A DNA stretch of 64,000 nt. Origin: Mucilaginibacter pedocola (GTDB lineage Bacteria > Bacteroidota > Bacteroidia > Sphingobacteriales > Sphingobacteriaceae). Below are positions 9,464 through 18,021 of this stretch, one piece after another. Both the position numbers and the translations under genes were made by a program. The stretch lies in assembly GCF_002013915.1 (NCBI RefSeq), contig NZ_MBTF01000036.1, positions 186,001 to 250,000 of the forward strand, in the 5' to 3' direction. Each line of letters begins with the position of its first letter. Within the stretch, counting starts at the first letter, position 1. Under the pieces are notes generated by a model. That model worked only from the letters and a program-made list of their open reading frames with translations, was not told where the DNA came from and searched no databases.

Positions 9464-10690
9464 TCAAAAATAGCTCGAAAACCCGATTTGCCATCCACCT
9501 GTTTTTGCCGGAGGATTACCGAGCAAGTCGGTTTGCCGCACTATTTTGTAATTAACACGAACCACCGTTTGTGCTCCCGGGCGCCAGCTAATCGCAGGTG
9601 TCAGCCCCCAAAAGTTGTCACCAATGTTTCCTTTAGTTTCATTGAACCGCCCAATGTTCCAATCGACATACTCCGCTCTTAAAGCCAGGTTTATAACAGA
9701 GTTCGGCAGTCCTGCAAAATTACCTCGGTAAATCGGTTGCACTATGTCGACAAAGCCACCTTGCTGCCGCCGTCCATATTGCTGTGTGTAGGTTGGTGCA
9801 ATATCGACAAATACCCATGCCCATTCTGCGTTTACGGCTGTTCGCCAATTGCTCAAAGTAAAGTTCATATCTAATGCATAGGTATCCACGCGCCGCTTTT
9901 TATCTAATTGCAGCCCATCATCCTGAAACTTATTGTAAATACCCCCCATGTAGGAAAGCCCCAGTTCGGCAAAATTTCTCTTTTTTATTGCCGTTTTCAA
10001 TGTGATGAGAGGAATGCCGTTATAACTTTCCTCAAAGCGTGTGGGATCTAACTTTGCGGCGGCCAACGAAGTTCTGCCTACGCCATTATCAATTATCCTA
10101 TCGTTAAATCCATTAGTGAGATAAGCTTCATATGCGAGCGCCCAATCACCCTTAAAAGTTTTACCGTATATACCAAACCCTACGTTGCTCCAGGTAGCCG
10201 GAAGCATTTCTGTTGCAGACATGGGGCGGTCGACAAATTCCCATTTTGGCCCATCGTGGTTTTGATTGAACGCACCGATCGGGTTTAAAATAATCCCTCC
10301 GCGAAGATTGAGCAGCGGATTGAGCTCAACATCAAGCGCGGCAAACTCAACATTGATCTCTTTTGCACCATCTTCAAACTCTACCTCTGATAGGAATTTA
10401 ATACGTTCAGAAACAGTTGAAGCGACAAAAAGAGTAAAACGCCGCATTTGAAACTGATGCCCTTCGGTTACCCCATTAGTGCCAAGATGCTGGTAATTAG
10501 CTTCGGCATACCCGCCAAATGACACTGGAAATTTGCCAATACTCAAAAATGGCCGTGAGTAGGCGGCATCCATATTCAATTTTAGCCCACTGGTATCTAT
10601 AGCGCTTCTGCGAAGCAATGAACTGTCTATCTGGGCAACTGCCGTTTTTACAAAGAGGCAAGAGGCTATAACAATGAATATCTTTTTCAT
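9464..10690 (-). CDS. outer-membrane porin (phosphate-selective porin O/P-like)
   Basis: A 408-aa protein with a signal peptide (MKKIFIVIASCLFVKTAVAQ) and a beta-barrel body of alternating aromatic and hydrophobic strands ending in phenylalanine (WQIGFSSYF), the usual outer-membrane insertion signal. Segments such as FGGYAEANYQHL, QMRRFTLFVAS and GGIILNPIGAFNQNHDGP fit the porin O/P family. The substrate is unknown. Its start codon overlaps the stop of the Rieske gene (ATGA), so the two are translationally coupled in the order di-heme cytochrome, Rieske, porin. Confidence 0.85.
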   Translation of the reverse strand: MKKIFIVIASCLFVKTAVAQIDSSLLRRSAIDTSGLKLNMDAAYSRPFLSIGKFPVSFGGYAEANYQHLGTNGVTEGHQFQMRRFTLFVASTVSERIKFLSEVEFEDGAKEINVEFAALDVELNPLLNLRGGIILNPIGAFNQNHDGPKWEFVDRPMSATEMLPATWSNVGFGIYGKTFKGDWALAYEAYLTNGFNDRIIDNGVGRTSLAAAKLDPTRFEESYNGIPLITLKTAIKKRNFAELGLSYMGGIYNKFQDDGLQLDKKRRVDTYALDMNFTLSNWRTAVNAEWAWVFVDIAPTYTQQYGRRQQGGFVDIVQPIYRGNFAGLPNSVINLALRAEYVDWNIGRFNETKGNIGDNFWGLTPAISWRPGAQTVVRVNYKIVRQTDLLGNPPAKTGGWQIGFSSYF

Positions 10691-11130
10691 GCTTTGCGTT
10701 TGCGTAAGTCGATAAAAAGATCGTCGCCAAGAACCGACACGGGGAAGGTTCGCAGGCCATTTACCGCAGGCCCGTTGGTTACTTTGCCGCTACTGTCGAA
10801 TGCACTGCCGTGCGCCGGGCAAACTAATTCATTTCCCGAAACCTGCAATTCGGCACCCTGATGAGCGCATTGCATCCATAGCGCAGTATAGTTTTTCTTA
10901 TCAGTATGAAATACGCAGATAGGAAAAAGAAGCTTATCATTCCGTACAATATAGTATGCCATAGGCCCGTCGGCAGGGTTTAAGAGGTTCAAAGGGATTG
11001 AAATTCCGTCTTTAACCATGTTGCCAATTATATACCGCTTAGAAGTGCAACCAGCCAATACAGCTGAGAAGCCTGCCAACCCAAGAGCGCACGATGCGCA
11101 GCTCTGCCGTAGAAAATTTCGCCGGTTCAT
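10687..11130 (-). CDS. Rieske [2Fe-2S] lipoprotein or secreted protein
   Basis: A 147-aa protein with an RR-containing N-terminus (MNRRNFLRQSC) suggesting Tat export, followed by a hydrophobic stretch and a possible lipobox (AVLAGC). The Rieske cluster ligands are clear: CAHQG and CPAHGSAFD about 17 residues apart. It should carry electrons in the periplasm, most likely with the di-heme cytochrome encoded 3 nt upstream. It overlaps the porin gene by 4 nt downstream. No partner oxygenase or cytochrome b is present nearby, so it is not part of a bc1 complex. Confidence 0.88.
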   Translation of the reverse strand: MNRRNFLRQSCASCALGLAGFSAVLAGCTSKRYIIGNMVKDGISIPLNLLNPADGPMAYYIVRNDKLLFPICVFHTDKKNYTALWMQCAHQGAELQVSGNELVCPAHGSAFDSSGKVTNGPAVNGLRTFPVSVLGDDLFIDLRKRKA

Positions 11131-11133
11131 GTA

Positions 11134-12315
11134 TTACAAGGATTCTAAAAAAATTAACACTTTCTTTCGTTCGGCTTCTGATAAGGCCTGGTAATTATTC
11201 CGGCTACGTGTAGCTTCTCCGCCATGCAGGAGTATAGCTTCATTTATGCTTTTGGCGCGTCCGTCATGCAGGAGAAAATATCCGCCACCCTGTGAGTTTT
11301 TAGAAAGGCCCAACCCCCAAAGCGGTGGCGTGCGCCATTCGAAAGTTTTGGCGCCACCCTCGGTGTAGCCATCGTTAAGCGTACTACCCATATCATGCAG
11401 CAACAGATCAGTGTAAGGATAAAAGGAAATCTGGGATAATGCATTGATTGGCGAATAACCGGTTTTGAGTTCCGGTCGATGGCAAGTGCCGCATTTTGCA
11501 CTTATAAAAAGCGCTCTGCCGTCCACCACGTCTTTAGTAGATGCATTGCGCTGAATGGGGGCTTTTAACGTTTTCAGGTAAAATACTACATCTAATACCG
11601 TCTGGCTGGCTATTTCAGGGTCGCCTTCTTCGCCATTATAAGTGCTTATCGGTTCAAAAACCGAAGTGATACCGATATCTTCATTATAAGCCACTGCTGT
11701 TTGATGCAGTAGATCATAGGCAGCGGCTTTTTTTCCGAAGCGGCCGATAACTTTTCCGTTTTGTGAAATGCCACCTGGGCGTTGCTGGCTGTATTTCTTT
11801 GGAGAGATCCAACTCACCTCGCCACTGATGCCGTCGCTGTCTCTATCCATGGGGTCAGCCATTGCCAGGATCGAAGAATCCGCAACCGCATCAAGTAATC
11901 CAAGGCCGGTATTGGCAGGTGGCATAAAACGCGAAAAGGTGGCTCCTGCCGGAATTTGTTCCGGTTCAAACCCTTGTAACGCGCGGTGCTGTAATTGAGG
12001 CCCGCCGGACTGCAGGTATTGATTTCCGCCTACATCGGTTTGACCAAAGCGGGTGAGGGTAGTAAATGGGTGCCCTTTGCCATCACCGGCATGGCAACTA
12101 CCGCAAGATGTAGAAACAAATAACGGACCGAGCCCTGTTTCCCTTGTGAACACTTCGTCGTTAAATGCAATATCGCCACGCAAGAACTGCAGCCGCTGTT
12201 CCGGCGTGAGATTCTCTAAAGGCCCATCCAGTACTTGATCGGCTTTCGGGCCAGCTGGCTGAAGTTTTGTGCATGCCGATAATAGCAGAAGCGGAAAAAT
12301 TAGTCTTAATTTCAT
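11134..12315 (-). CDS. di-heme c-type oxidoreductase (DUF1111/DHOR family) lipoprotein
   Basis: A 393-aa protein with a lipoprotein signal (LRLIFPLLLLSAC). Two heme c attachment motifs are visible: CGSCH near residue 75 and CGTCH near residue 275. Segments RGDIAFNDEVFTRETGLGP and FEWRTPPLWGLGLS are typical of the di-heme thiol-oxidoreductase-like family related to bacterial di-heme peroxidases. It is expected in the periplasm. It is the first gene of a three-gene unit with the Rieske protein and the porin, suggesting a small redox-linked uptake system. The AT-rich 12316-12478 gap upstream would hold its promoter. Confidence 0.88.
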   Translation of the reverse strand: MKLRLIFPLLLLSACTKLQPAGPKADQVLDGPLENLTPEQRLQFLRGDIAFNDEVFTRETGLGPLFVSTSCGSCHAGDGKGHPFTTLTRFGQTDVGGNQYLQSGGPQLQHRALQGFEPEQIPAGATFSRFMPPANTGLGLLDAVADSSILAMADPMDRDSDGISGEVSWISPKKYSQQRPGGISQNGKVIGRFGKKAAAYDLLHQTAVAYNEDIGITSVFEPISTYNGEEGDPEIASQTVLDVVFYLKTLKAPIQRNASTKDVVDGRALFISAKCGTCHRPELKTGYSPINALSQISFYPYTDLLLHDMGSTLNDGYTEGGAKTFEWRTPPLWGLGLSKNSQGGGYFLLHDGRAKSINEAILLHGGEATRSRNNYQALSEAERKKVLIFLESL

Positions 12316-12478
12316 TTATGTCGTAAATCTAAAAAATAAAATTAGATAAGACTAATAAATAAAACTATATGAATAAAATTAATTTATTTAGCTTTCCTTG
12401 AATATCTTCGGATATCTATCCTGCTTGCATCTGAAAATAAAGAGGTTGCCTGTTTTGCGATAACGATTTGTTTGGGTT

Positions 12479-13057
12479 TTATTTATGCCGATTGGTCATT
12501 TTTTGATGGATTAATATGCGCTGCCAACATTGTTGTTTGATTTCTGAAGGCAAGCCAGTAACCTGATATCCAACATTGATTTGATTTAAGTTTTCAAATA
12601 CCTGTAACATTGTCCATCGGTATTCACCTAATCGATCAAGCTTTTCCGGCTTTTTATAACGTGTAAAATTTCCCAGGGACGCTTTAACCGTTTGAACAAA
12701 TAAAGGCGGATTGGCTGTGTTGGCCTTCGAGATATTGGAACTGACTAAACTCTTATTTAGCCCTACCAGTACATCTAATACCTCTTGAACTAATTTTGCA
12801 TTGGTTGATTTAGCTTGTAGCTGTAGTTCCCGTTTTGTAATAAAAATTGCTCTATCATAAATGCTTTTTGAAACCAAAAAATAGTATCCGTTTGCATTGG
12901 CCAAAGGCTTCAGGCTTGTTAGAGAGTCCGCAGTTTTCCTGATTATGCTCATATAATCTTCGGACTGCCTTGTTTGTTGAGATCTTGCTACCAATAGTAT
13001 GGTGCAGAAACTCAGAGTTGAAATGAGTTTGAAAGCAATATTTTTGGCTGTTTTCAC
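12479..13057 (-). CDS. hypothetical secreted protein
   Basis: A 192-aa protein with an N-terminal signal (FKLISTLSFCTILLVARS) and a helical, Lys/Gln-rich body. I do not recognise the family. It is the last gene of the long metal operon, 20 nt after the HD hydrolase, and is followed by about 160 nt before the next gene. It may act in the periplasm on metal stress, but that is only from position. Confidence 0.7.
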   Translation of the reverse strand: MKTAKNIAFKLISTLSFCTILLVARSQQTRQSEDYMSIIRKTADSLTSLKPLANANGYYFLVSKSIYDRAIFITKRELQLQAKSTNAKLVQEVLDVLVGLNKSLVSSNISKANTANPPLFVQTVKASLGNFTRYKKPEKLDRLGEYRWTMLQVFENLNQINVGYQVTGLPSEIKQQCWQRILIHQKMTNRHK

Positions 13058-13077
13058 AAGTTGATGTCTGTTAAGTG

Positions 13078-13668
13078 TTATTCATTTAATGCCATGCGAA
13101 GCATTTTAAGATTGCGGTGCTTGCGTTCCTGCCAGTTCGCCAAGGCAAAATCTGTGAAGTACGTGTGATCCGCCATGTGTTTTAAATTCAAATGCTGCCA
13201 TTCATCGTCGGTGTAGGTTTTTTGTAGCCGGCTTGCCCATTCTTGACGCAGTAGAGCAGCGTGATCGAAATATTCCGGAGAAGAAAGATGTGCCATATCG
13301 GCATCACACATTGCTGCTTCTAACTCCGTTTTCGGGTTTTGCGGCATTTGTGTGGCACGAATACAGTCGCGTACAGATTTTATCAAGTTATCGCTACAGT
13401 TTTGTGTTCTCATGAAATCACCGGCAATGGTCATGCTGATAGATTCATGCCCGATATAACTGTAGCAATAACCAGTATCGTGAAACCATCCAGCAAGCGT
13501 CAACTTATCCCTATCTGTTTGTGGTAGGTTGGCACCCTTGCAGATCTCCGTCAATGCAGCTACTACAAAACGAGTATGTTCAATATTATGATAGCACATG
13601 CCAGCAGGCAGTTGGCTTTCTAACATTTTGGCTACGAAAACCTCCGCGCTTTTAATTAATTCTGTCAT
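13078..13668 (-). CDS. HD-domain phosphohydrolase
   Basis: A 196-aa cytosolic protein with the HD metal-binding signature: His in HNIEHTR, the His-Asp pair in GWFHDTGYCY, a further His near ESISMTIA and a late Asp in MCDADMAHL. The family hydrolyses phosphomonoesters or phosphodiesters of nucleotides and second messengers; the substrate here is unknown. Its start overlaps the stop of the M50 protease gene (ATGA), so the two are coupled. It sits deep in the metal-transport operon, so a signalling role in metal stress is possible. Confidence 0.85.
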   Translation of the reverse strand: MTELIKSAEVFVAKMLESQLPAGMCYHNIEHTRFVVAALTEICKGANLPQTDRDKLTLAGWFHDTGYCYSYIGHESISMTIAGDFMRTQNCSDNLIKSVRDCIRATQMPQNPKTELEAAMCDADMAHLSSPEYFDHAALLRQEWASRLQKTYTDDEWQHLNLKHMADHTYFTDFALANWQERKHRNLKMLRMALNE

Positions 13669-14987
13669 TGGGTGAGGTATTGAATGTCATTGTAAAAAAC
13701 AAAGGCTGCAACAATTATCATGAAGACAAAGCCGCTTGCCTGGAACACTTCGATATGGTTTTGTTTTACGGGTTTGCCGCGTATGGCCTCTACAGCCAAT
13801 AGCAAAACAGTCCCACCATCTAATAAAGGGATAGGAAGAAGATTAAAAAAAGCAACGCCGACAGATAGTATGGCCAGCAAATTCCAGAAACGGCGGCTGT
13901 CAAAATGCTCTCCAAAGAATGTGGCGAACCTAATAGGCCCAGCTAAACTTTCCGTCGCTTTCACCTGTCCTGTTACTATTTCGCTTAAGCCCTTGCCATT
14001 TTCCGACACTGCATTAACAACACGCACAGCGCCGGAAGCCACAGAACCGCCAAGTGACATACGAACAGGTTGGGCAGGGGGAATTTTACTATCGAGGCTA
14101 AACCCGATATGCCCGTCCTTATCCGTATGAGCCAGCATTGTACTGGTTTTTCCTTCATGAATAACTGTGAGGTATAATTGGCGTTTTTTGTTTTCCTTAA
14201 GCTTGATGACGAATTCATTATATGAACGGATCGAATCGCCATTGAGGGCTACAATATTTGCTTTGCTGAAGTCTTTATCATTTCTTGGGTCGATGTTGGT
14301 ATAAACTGAGTCGATTTTAAAACCAGCCTGTATGGAGAAGAACTGGGTTAAACCTCTGTTTGCAACTAGCTGCATCAATTTAGGCGAAACAGCGATGTGC
14401 ATATGGACGCGCTCTTTGCCTTGTTTGCGAACGACAGACAATATCGTGTGGCCATGCATTAAGTGCGTGCTCAGCATTTCGTCCTCATAAAACACTGAAT
14501 CGGCATTCATCGCTGCAACTTCGTCACCAGGCCTGAGCCCGACCTGCTTACCGAGAACTCCTGGTACGATTTTGAGCGGCCCGTTCAAGCCGACTAGTTG
14601 ATTTCGCCCATAGTAAAAGAATAGTGCCGTAAACACTACAATGGCAAACAGCGTGTTCATGATAATACCGCTTAACATTACAATTATTCTTTGCCAGGCG
14701 GGCTTTTTGTCAAATCGTTTCCCTGAAGGACTGGTATCGTCATCGTCCGTTTCCGAAAATATTCCAGACATGCGGATATAACCACCGAGCGGCAACCATC
14801 CGATCCCATACTCCGTTCCCCGAATTGTTTTGCGGTAGATCGCAAAGCCGAACGCATCAAAAAACAGGTAAAACTTTTTCACCTTAATTCCGAATATGCG
14901 CGCCGCGATCAGGTGCCCAAATTCATGAATGGCCACGATGAGGCATAAGCCAGCCAAAAATTGCAGGGTCATTACCAATGTTGCCAT
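13665..14987 (-). CDS. M50 (RseP-like) site-2 membrane protease
   Basis: A 440-aa intramembrane metalloprotease. I choose ATG 14987 because a strong ribosome-binding site (GGAGGG) sits just upstream; an ATG-independent start nine residues earlier would overlap the preceding gene. Zinc site: HEFGH near residue 20 in the first membrane helix; the third ligand is in LLPIPLLDGG near the C-terminus. Several membrane helices and a PDZ-like domain lie between (PGVLGKQVGLRPGDEV). Site-2 proteases cut membrane-bound regulators. It is likely a paralogue of the housekeeping RseP rather than RseP itself, because it lies in a metal operon. Confidence 0.88.
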   Translation of the reverse strand: MATLVMTLQFLAGLCLIVAIHEFGHLIAARIFGIKVKKFYLFFDAFGFAIYRKTIRGTEYGIGWLPLGGYIRMSGIFSETDDDDTSPSGKRFDKKPAWQRIIVMLSGIIMNTLFAIVVFTALFFYYGRNQLVGLNGPLKIVPGVLGKQVGLRPGDEVAAMNADSVFYEDEMLSTHLMHGHTILSVVRKQGKERVHMHIAVSPKLMQLVANRGLTQFFSIQAGFKIDSVYTNIDPRNDKDFSKANIVALNGDSIRSYNEFVIKLKENKKRQLYLTVIHEGKTSTMLAHTDKDGHIGFSLDSKIPPAQPVRMSLGGSVASGAVRVVNAVSENGKGLSEIVTGQVKATESLAGPIRFATFFGEHFDSRRFWNLLAILSVGVAFFNLLPIPLLDGGTVLLLAVEAIRGKPVKQNHIEVFQASGFVFMIIVAAFVFYNDIQYLTQ

Positions 14988-14989
14988 TG

Positions 14990-15163
14990 CTAACCCTCCA
15001 AATTGATGAACCACTCCCTGGCGCGCCTGACGGCTTCTTGTAGTTTAGTACTGCCTTCGGGAATATCCTCTTTATTTAGCGTCGCTGCTATCTCCAATGC
15101 CTTTTGTTTTACCTTGGGATCAAGGTTAGTAAAGTCACCGGACTGTTCTTTGTTATCCGTCAT
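14990..15163 (-). CDS. 57-aa small protein in metal operon
   Basis: A short gene between the ZIP transporter (gap 9 nt) and the M50 protease (gap 2 nt). The product starts MTDNKEQSGDF and ends AREWFINLEG; it is acidic to neutral and predicted helical (KVKQKALEIAATL; KLQEAVRRARE) without a membrane segment. I do not know the family. Its tight packing, intact frame and the ribosome-binding site for the protease embedded in its last codons support a real gene. It could be a small regulator or adaptor for its neighbours. Confidence 0.7.
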   Translation of the reverse strand: MTDNKEQSGDFTNLDPKVKQKALEIAATLNKEDIPEGSTKLQEAVRRAREWFINLEG

Positions 15164-15172
15164 TGTTGTCGT

Positions 15173-15904
15173 TTATAAAATAATTCCCAGGATCAGGAAA
15201 ATGAGAAAACCCGCAAAAAAGAGCGCCGTGAACAACGGCGAGTCTTTTTCTTCGTGAGCTTCCACCAGTAATTCCTCGGTTACCAAATACAGTAATGCCG
15301 CCGAACCAAATGAAAGGATTAGCTCCATTACTTTATCATTGGCATTGTGCAATAAGAATAAGCCAGCAACCGCCCCCACAATGAAAATAACTCCCAGCCC
15401 GGCAAGTACTTTATAGAATACAAGTGAGCTGTTAGTATTTGATCTAAGGGTTGTAATAACCGCGATGCCAAGCGAGAAGCACTCCAGTGCCAATGCAACA
15501 GCGAGTAGTAAACCTTCTTTTTCACCGGCAGCGAAACCGATACCGAGCAATATGCCATCGATCAGCAAATCGATGGCTATTGCGATAAGTGCCGCCCAAG
15601 GTAAACTCTGCCCACTCTGCGTAGTAACAGCTTTCTTTTCCAGTTTCTCGGTATACTGTTTCACTAATAACATGGATGCAATACCCACTGTAAAACCAAT
15701 TACAATGGTTATCGGGTCGTGAAGTTTTACCATGTCCGGCAATAGCTCGACAGCAACTACTGAAAACACAACGCCTGCTGCAAAATGCAGTGTCATGCTT
15801 TTAAACGCTGCACTCGCAGTACGGAATACCGCTAAAGTTCCCCCGCATAACAATAGTAATACAGGGATGACGGTTAACAGAACCTCTTGGAATAATCGGC
15901 TCAT
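15173..15904 (-). CDS. ZIP-family divalent metal transporter
   Basis: A 243-aa inner-membrane protein with about eight hydrophobic segments. ZIP signatures: HFAAGVVFSVVAVELLPD in the early half, and a later helix pair with AIDLLIDGILLGIGFAAG and LALECFSLGIAV, where polar residues (Asp, Glu) in the helices would bind Zn2+ or a similar ion. The classic His residues are partly replaced, so direction and metal are uncertain. Its start codon overlaps the stop of the P-type ATPase by one base, showing close co-expression with an exporter. Confidence 0.85.
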   Translation of the reverse strand: MSRLFQEVLLTVIPVLLLLCGGTLAVFRTASAAFKSMTLHFAAGVVFSVVAVELLPDMVKLHDPITIVIGFTVGIASMLLVKQYTEKLEKKAVTTQSGQSLPWAALIAIAIDLLIDGILLGIGFAAGEKEGLLLAVALALECFSLGIAVITTLRSNTNSSLVFYKVLAGLGVIFIVGAVAGLFLLHNANDKVMELILSFGSAALLYLVTEELLVEAHEEKDSPLFTALFFAGFLIFLILGIIL

Positions 15905-18003
15905 TATTTCATCGCTTTATCGTTTTTGTATGCAAGCAAGCGCAAGGCGTTAAAAACAACCAATAAGGTTGAACCCTCATGTGCGATCACAGCAGGCCCA
16001 ATAGACGCGATGCCTAAAATTGTAAGAGGAATCAATACAGCCACCATGCCCAAGCTGATGCATAGGTTTTGTTTAATAATCCCTCTCGATTTGCGGCTTA
16101 AACCGATAGCAAATGGTAAGCTTTCCAATTTGTCGCCCATCAGCGCGATATCAGCAGTTTCCAAAGCAACATCCGATCCTGCTGCACCCATTGCAATCCC
16201 AACTGTACTTTTCGCCATTGCGGGGGCATCATTTACGCCGTCGCCAACCATTGCGACTTTCTTTTCTGAACGGTCGAGCTTTTGTACGGATGATACTTTG
16301 TCCTCAGGCATCAAATCGCCCCATGCATCAGTTACGCCTACTTCTTTAGCAACTGCTTCGGCAACTTGTTGATTATCGCCTGTAAGCATTACCATCTTTT
16401 TTATCCCAAGGGCTTTAAGTTCAGCAATAACCTGTTTGGCTTCTTTCCTTGGGGTATCCATTAAGGCGAGGATGCCTATAAAATCATTTCCTAATTTTAC
16501 GAGCATCGACGTGTTGCCAGCTTTTTCAAGGTCCTCTACTTGTTTTTTCAATTCATCGGGTAAGCCTTTTGCAAAAAGGGCTTTGTTACCGATCAATATT
16601 TTTTCGCTGCCTATCTCCGCTTGAACACCGCGTCCGGTGATGCCTTTAACATTTTTTGCCTCGGGGATTTTATGGTTTTTCTTTAAACGTTCCATGCCAC
16701 CCACCACAATAGCCTGGGCAAGCGGATGATCGCTCAAACGCTCAACAGCAATGACCGTTTCTAATACCTCTTGTTCTGTGTTTTTATCCAACGGGATAAC
16801 TTGCGTAAGCTTTGGCTTTCCTTCTGTAAGTGTTCCGGTTTTATCAAAAGCAATTGCCTTGAGCTCGCCAAGGTCTTCCAACGGACGCCCACCTTTAATA
16901 AGCACACCGCCTTTTGCCGCACGGGCGACACCACTTAACACAGCGCTCGGAGTGCTAATAGCCAACGCACAAGGGCTGGCAGCCACTAAAACTGACATCG
17001 CGCGGTAGAAGCTTTTGCTAAATGGTTCGTCTATAACAAGGAAAGCAAAGCAAAGTCCAGCTACCAGGATCAATACAGCCGGTACGAAGAATTTTTCAAA
17101 CTTATCTGTAAAGAGTTGAGTAGGGGATTTCTGTTTTTCAGCCTCATTTACCATTTTGACAAGCCTGCTGATGGTCGAATCTTTGGCTTCACGGATGACT
17201 TTTACTTCCAAAGCAGAACCTCCATTGATGGTCCCTGCAAATACCCTGTTTTCGGCTTTAATAGATTTTTCAGATCTGTAATCTTTTTCAGGATCGGAAA
17301 CGGGCTGTTTGTCCACAGGGACGCTTTCACCAGTGATGGGTGCCTGATTTACGCTGCCTTCACCTTTTACCACCACGCCATCAGCTGGTATTTTGGTATT
17401 AGGTTTTATCACAATGATCTCACCTAACTGCAGTTCTTCGATCCGGACTTCGGTTTGTTTCCCATCACGAATGACCAATGCAGTTGGCGGCGCTAGATCT
17501 GTGAGAGCAGCAATTGATTTCCGGGCTTTCCCCATCGCATAGTGTTCTAAAGAGTGCCCAAGGCTAAATAGGAAAAGTAGCAGTGCGCCTTCGAGCCAAG
17601 AGCCGAGTATGGCTGCACCGATGGCTGCAACCAACATCAAAAAATCAATTTCGAAACCACCTTTTAGGATCGTTTCTACAGCTTCCTTCGCAGTGAAATA
17701 TCCGCCAAAGAAGTATGCAATGATATAGCAGGAAAGACTAACCCAATCTGGAAGGTTTTTTATAAAATGTAACCCCCAGCCAGTACCTAAGGCTACACCG
17801 CAAATAATGGCAAATATCAGTTCGGTATTTGGACCGAAAATACCGCCATGCTCATGGTCGGCACCTTCTTCATGGTCATGTCCTTCGTGTTCATTTTCGG
17901 CACTCTTCTTTTTGCTATCCGATTGGGCGGTGTCCTTTTTTGAGCTATGAAGCTCTTTGGGTTTGGCTTTGGTTTGAGTTTTTTTCATTTCCTGCTTTTT
18001 CAT
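15904..18003 (-). CDS. P1B-4-type heavy-metal translocating ATPase
   Basis: A 699-aa P-type ATPase. The N-terminus is charged and His-rich (HEGHDHEEGADHEHGG) and replaces the usual Cys-type HMA domain. Motifs: TGES actuator, SPC in the sixth membrane segment (ASPCALAI), phosphorylation site DKTGTLTEGKP, TGDN, GDGVNDAPAM, and HEGST in the last membrane region. SPC with HEG is the mark of the P1B-4 group (CoaT/CzcP/CtpD), which exports Co2+, Zn2+, Cd2+ or Fe2+. It follows the CzcB adaptor by 18 nt and would move ions from cytoplasm to periplasm for the RND pump to expel. Confidence 0.93.
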   Translation of the reverse strand: MKKQEMKKTQTKAKPKELHSSKKDTAQSDSKKKSAENEHEGHDHEEGADHEHGGIFGPNTELIFAIICGVALGTGWGLHFIKNLPDWVSLSCYIIAYFFGGYFTAKEAVETILKGGFEIDFLMLVAAIGAAILGSWLEGALLLFLFSLGHSLEHYAMGKARKSIAALTDLAPPTALVIRDGKQTEVRIEELQLGEIIVIKPNTKIPADGVVVKGEGSVNQAPITGESVPVDKQPVSDPEKDYRSEKSIKAENRVFAGTINGGSALEVKVIREAKDSTISRLVKMVNEAEKQKSPTQLFTDKFEKFFVPAVLILVAGLCFAFLVIDEPFSKSFYRAMSVLVAASPCALAISTPSAVLSGVARAAKGGVLIKGGRPLEDLGELKAIAFDKTGTLTEGKPKLTQVIPLDKNTEQEVLETVIAVERLSDHPLAQAIVVGGMERLKKNHKIPEAKNVKGITGRGVQAEIGSEKILIGNKALFAKGLPDELKKQVEDLEKAGNTSMLVKLGNDFIGILALMDTPRKEAKQVIAELKALGIKKMVMLTGDNQQVAEAVAKEVGVTDAWGDLMPEDKVSSVQKLDRSEKKVAMVGDGVNDAPAMAKSTVGIAMGAAGSDVALETADIALMGDKLESLPFAIGLSRKSRGIIKQNLCISLGMVAVLIPLTILGIASIGPAVIAHEGSTLLVVFNALRLLAYKNDKAMK

Positions 18004-18021
18004 GGTCGATTGATTTAGTGG

